DNA of 64,000 nucleotides, from positions 31,066,001-31,130,000 of the forward strand of contig JARDYH010000004.1 of the NCBI GenBank assembly GCA_029215795.1, given 5' to 3'. This document shows, piece by piece, positions 61,553 through 64,000 of the stretch. The stretch's first letter is position 1; every line of letters starts with the position of its first letter. The position numbers and the translations under genes are program-made. The notes under the pieces are model-generated. The model searched no databases. It had not been told where the DNA came from and worked only from the letters and a program-made list of their open reading frames with translations. The stretch comes from Anniella stebbinsi. Taxonomy: Eukaryota; Chordata; Lepidosauria; Squamata; Anniellidae.

Positions 61553-61832
61553 TAGCTTTCACAGTAAAATTCCATCCTTATGGAATGCTGAACCATGGAG
61601 TGTGTATGTGGATCCTTCCTTATGTTTTCCAGTCTTCTTTTAAATTAATGTACTGCATGCACATTTTATTTCATAAATGTGAATTTTATTGCTCTTATTT
61701 AAAACATTTTAGGTTGCTGCTTTAGTTAATTGTATTTATATTTTACTGTTTAAATATTTTATTTGGTAAATGGCCTTGAGGAGGCTTTACTTTGAAAAAT
61801 GGCATAAAACGTATTTAAAATAAATAAATATT
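61553..61832 (+). mobile_element. L2-like LINE 3' tail
   Basis: T-rich 3' sequence ending GGCCTTGAGGAGGCTTTACT, TTGAAAAATGGCATAAAACG, then AAAATAAATAAATA. No coding part is recognised. Confidence 0.6.
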
Positions 61833-61839
61833 TTTTTTC

Positions 61840-62212
61840 TTTTGGTCAGCTGAGCAAGTCATGTGATGCTCCTGCAGCCCTTTTGGCTGCCCGACTGAGT
61901 CACTTAACTGCAACACAGCAGGATCCAGAAAGCACATGATACATACACACCCTGGGATCCAGGGTATATATGGCCCTGGCCGATTCCTTTCTGCCCCAAT
62001 GATTCCCTTCCACAAGCAGAGGGTCCCACCAATTCCCTTGCATAAGTGGGCTCCACTGCTTGAACAAGGGAGATTTAGCACTTCCTGGGGGAAGCCGCGA
62101 AATGCGCAGAAACATGGTGGGAGCACAATGAAATTGTTGAGGCACAAGAGAATCAGTTGAGCCAGAAGCACCTTGTTGGTTTCTGCCCTCTGTGCACATG
62201 ACAGATTATTGA
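61840..62212. other. No supported gene
   Basis: Overlapping frames (61815-62264 minus, 149 codons; 61900-62199 minus; 61936-62160 plus) lie on both strands and match no family. They are probably chance frames. Confidence 0.45.
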
Positions 62213-62214
62213 TA

Positions 62215-62330
62215 CGTAAGGAACACAGGAACATAAAAAGCTGCCTTAAAATGAGTGAAACCATCCAGCCAGCTCAGTATTATCTTCACTAATCGAATGC
62301 AGCTCTCCAAGGATCCAGACAGGACTTATT
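62215..62330 (-). mobile_element. tRNA-Ala-like SINE tail and part of body
   Basis: AAGGAACACAGGAACATAAA, AAGCTGCCTTAAAATGAGTG, CCAGCTCAGTATTATCTTCA. The order matches the 17.4-kb SINE on the same strand; the tRNA-like head is missing. Confidence 0.65.
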
Positions 62331-62334
62331 GGAG

Positions 62335-63210
62335 TTTTGATTACCTTTGTAGTTCAGCCTCTGCACCCTGCCAAAATGTGGGCATTGGAGAAGTTTAAAA
62401 TATGATTTGGCTGGTTGATGGTGTCAGTTGCTGAACTGAAAGGATAAAGGAGGGTGGGGGGAGAAAAGAAAAGAAAACCCCCAAGGTCAGTCATAATTCA
62501 AATGTGCAAAAATATTAATTGCAACCCCAAACAATTATTTGAACCAAAATTATTCCAGGCTTTATTTTAACTGCCACCATTATCCTCAACAACAATGGTC
62601 ACTTCCTCACTAATCAGGAACACTGGGGTTCCAGCTTAAATTTGAGGTATTACTATTTATTTTCTATCTCACTCATCTTCAGAATAATAAGCATACTGTA
62701 CATTATGACACAACAGCCACTGAGTTATTTTGAAACTTGTTATTTGAAGGTCTGCTAAGGTTCATGAATGTCCTACAAATGTGCCAGCATGTCCCCCACC
62801 CCCCTGAATAAAGATGATGTCAGTTGGTATGGAGTTTCATGGGGAATGTATTATATGTCAGGCTTCTAGCTATTTCTATTGCCCTTCCAGTGACATTCTT
62901 TGAGATGATATGAAAAAGAGACTGTCTTCATACAGAACTGAAAATTCAGATATTATGAAAAGGTAATTTCAGGGATAACACTCATTGTATTAATGTCTGC
63001 ATTGCAGAATTATTAGCTCTGCAAATTTGTCTAAAATGAGAGTGCACAACCGTTTTGGCCCTGATGTCCACATTGGGTTTCTTCATGAACATACTTGCAT
63101 GTTTCTTTATGGTAGTTCTTTTTGCTGTCCTCATACAAGATCAATAGAAAAGAAAATCTATTACTTTCCATTTTTCTAAAGAAAACAGGTTGTGGATTAG
63201 GGGGAAAAAT
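62335..63210. other. No recognised feature
   Basis: AT-rich unique sequence. No coding or repeat signature. Confidence 0.5.
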
Positions 63211-63215
63211 AGCTA

Positions 63216-64000
63216 AAGAAATGCAGGTTGCTTACCTGTAACTGTAGTTCTTCGAGTGGTCATCTGTGCAGTCACACACTATGGGCTCGCGCCGACGCCG
63301 AGCCTCACTCGGAAACTTCTAGAGCTTAGAATCTATTGGCGGGAACCCCTCCCCCCACCATCTTACTGCGCATGCCTGGGTTCCCGCCTACCTCAGTTCC
63401 ATGAGACCGCCTAATGCGACTCCCGCCGAGGTAGTAAACATTAAAAAGGAGAATGCAGAATGGCATGGCGAGTACACCCATAGGCCTTCCAGCGAGGTCT
63501 AGAGGGGATGGTGGGAGGGTTGTGTGACTGCACAGATGACCACTCGAAGAACTACAGTTACAGGTAAGCAACCTGCATTTCTTCTTCGTGGTCTCTGTGC
63601 ATCACACACTATGGGCGAGTAACCAGCAACACTTACCGGAGGTGGTGTAGACTCGCTGAAGGGACGTCATTGAAGGAGTAATGACAACACCGCTCGTCCA
63701 AAGCTTGCATCGCTCCTCGCCCTGGTGTCCAGCTTGTAATGCGACACAAACGTGGAAGCCGAGGACCAGGTAGCTGCTCTACACAGGTCGGGGATGGAAA
63801 TTCCCCTGCTCAGCGCAGTCGAGGTAACTTGGGCCCTTGTCGAGTGCGAACGCAAGGCGGCTGGGGCTTCTTTTTGTGCGAGCTGATAGCCAAGGGCGAT
63901 AGTACTGACAATCCATCTTGCAAACCGCTGAGCAGATAGTGCGTGGCCCTTTGTTCTGCCGCCATAACAGATGAAAAGGCGTTGAGATTTGCGGAACGGT
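63216..64000 (-). mobile_element. DIRS-type retroelement, 3' end (runs off window)
   Basis: The minus strand gives the end of a tyrosine recombinase, then about 450 bp of non-coding DNA with a perfect 62-bp inverted repeat (63216-63277 against 63522-63583). The arms contain TGCTTACCTGTAACTGTAG and GTTCTTCGAGTGGTCATC. A third, related block (CTGTGCATCACACACTATGG, 63597-63616) is a direct near-repeat of CTGTGCAGTCACACACTATG in the left arm. DIRS elements use terminal and internal complementary repeats with a recombinase in place of an integrase, which fits this layout. The perfect arms suggest a young copy. Confidence 0.8.
63667..63999 (-). CDS. Tyrosine recombinase C-terminus of a DIRS-type element (partial)
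   Basis: This minus frame is open from the window edge to a TGA at 63667-63669, so at least 110 codons belong to it; the start lies outside the window. The visible protein has FICYGGRTKGHALSAQRF, then RSHSTRAQVTSTALSRGIS with the HxxR box of tyrosine recombinases, and CRAATWSSASTFVSHY, whose final Tyr is in the position of the nucleophile. In DIRS elements this enzyme inserts a circular DNA copy by site-specific strand exchange in the nucleus. No stop or frameshift is seen in this stretch, so the copy may be intact or recently so. The open frame also has normal DIRS-like spacing to the inverted repeat. The upstream RT/RNase H cannot be seen. Confidence 0.8.
   Translation of the reverse strand, partial: PFRKSQRLFICYGGRTKGHALSAQRFARWIVSTIALGYQLAQKEAPAALRSHSTRAQVTSTALSRGISIPDLCRAATWSSASTFVSHYKLDTRARSDASFGRAVLSLLLQ

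Noticed and set aside
61815..62264. 149-codon frame on the minus strand
   Set aside because: No recognisable domain, a competing frame on the other strand, and no splice or promoter context.

Overview
This window looks like non-genic DNA from a squamate reptile (lizard or snake). The basis is its repeat mix: CR1-type and L2-type LINEs, a tRNA-Ala-like SINE, a second tRNA-derived SINE, a DIRS-type tyrosine-recombinase retroelement, and many non-autonomous hAT DNA transposons, with long dinucleotide and trinucleotide microsatellites. The species assignment is inference. I found no convincing host protein-coding exon, tRNA, rRNA or CRISPR array. The long open frames are either decayed LINE/DIRS proteins or chance frames through GC-rich or simple repeats.

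Layout. 0-6 kb: mostly unique AT-rich sequence with one small hAT copy (0.7 kb), a CR1/L3-like 3' end (4.3 kb) and microsatellites. 6-16 kb: a foldback hAT dimer, an L2 tail, a CR1 reverse-transcriptase fossil (11.2-12.5 kb), a SINE split by a 503-bp insertion (13.4 kb) and a 746-bp hAT element (15.0 kb). 16-20.7 kb: low repeat content with two stretches that look like conserved non-coding elements. 20.7-23 kb: an L2 copy split by a 1.84-kb GC-rich hAT element. 23-37 kb: small hAT fragments, an AT-rich multi-tier palindromic hAT element (26.2 kb) and an L2 reverse-transcriptase fossil (30.4-31.6 kb). 38-39.8 kb: a second GC-rich hAT element in the opposite orientation. 40-50 kb: unique sequence, a third GC-rich hAT (44.8 kb) and a CR1/L3-like tail (47.5-48.1 kb). 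50-58.9 kb: an LTR-like promoter block, the longest L2 fossil (51.4-54 kb), a fourth GC-rich hAT (56.5 kb) and several L2 tails. 59-63.2 kb: possible regulatory DNA, nested L2 pieces and a second foldback dimer. 63.2-64 kb: the end of a DIRS element running out of the window.

The most notable structure is a set of hAT elements with related ends (TAGGGNTGTGCA-like) and 8-bp target-site duplications, whose interiors are unrelated nested palindromes. The two largest carry five tandem copies of a roughly 190-bp GC-rich palindrome. Each core is flanked by splice-donor-like AGGTAAG motifs pointing outward on both strands, and the centre of each core resembles an ATF/CRE site. An undisturbed L2 relative at 51.5 kb preserves the empty target site of the 20.9-kb copy. 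No host genes act together here; the relationships are insertion nesting and relative age.
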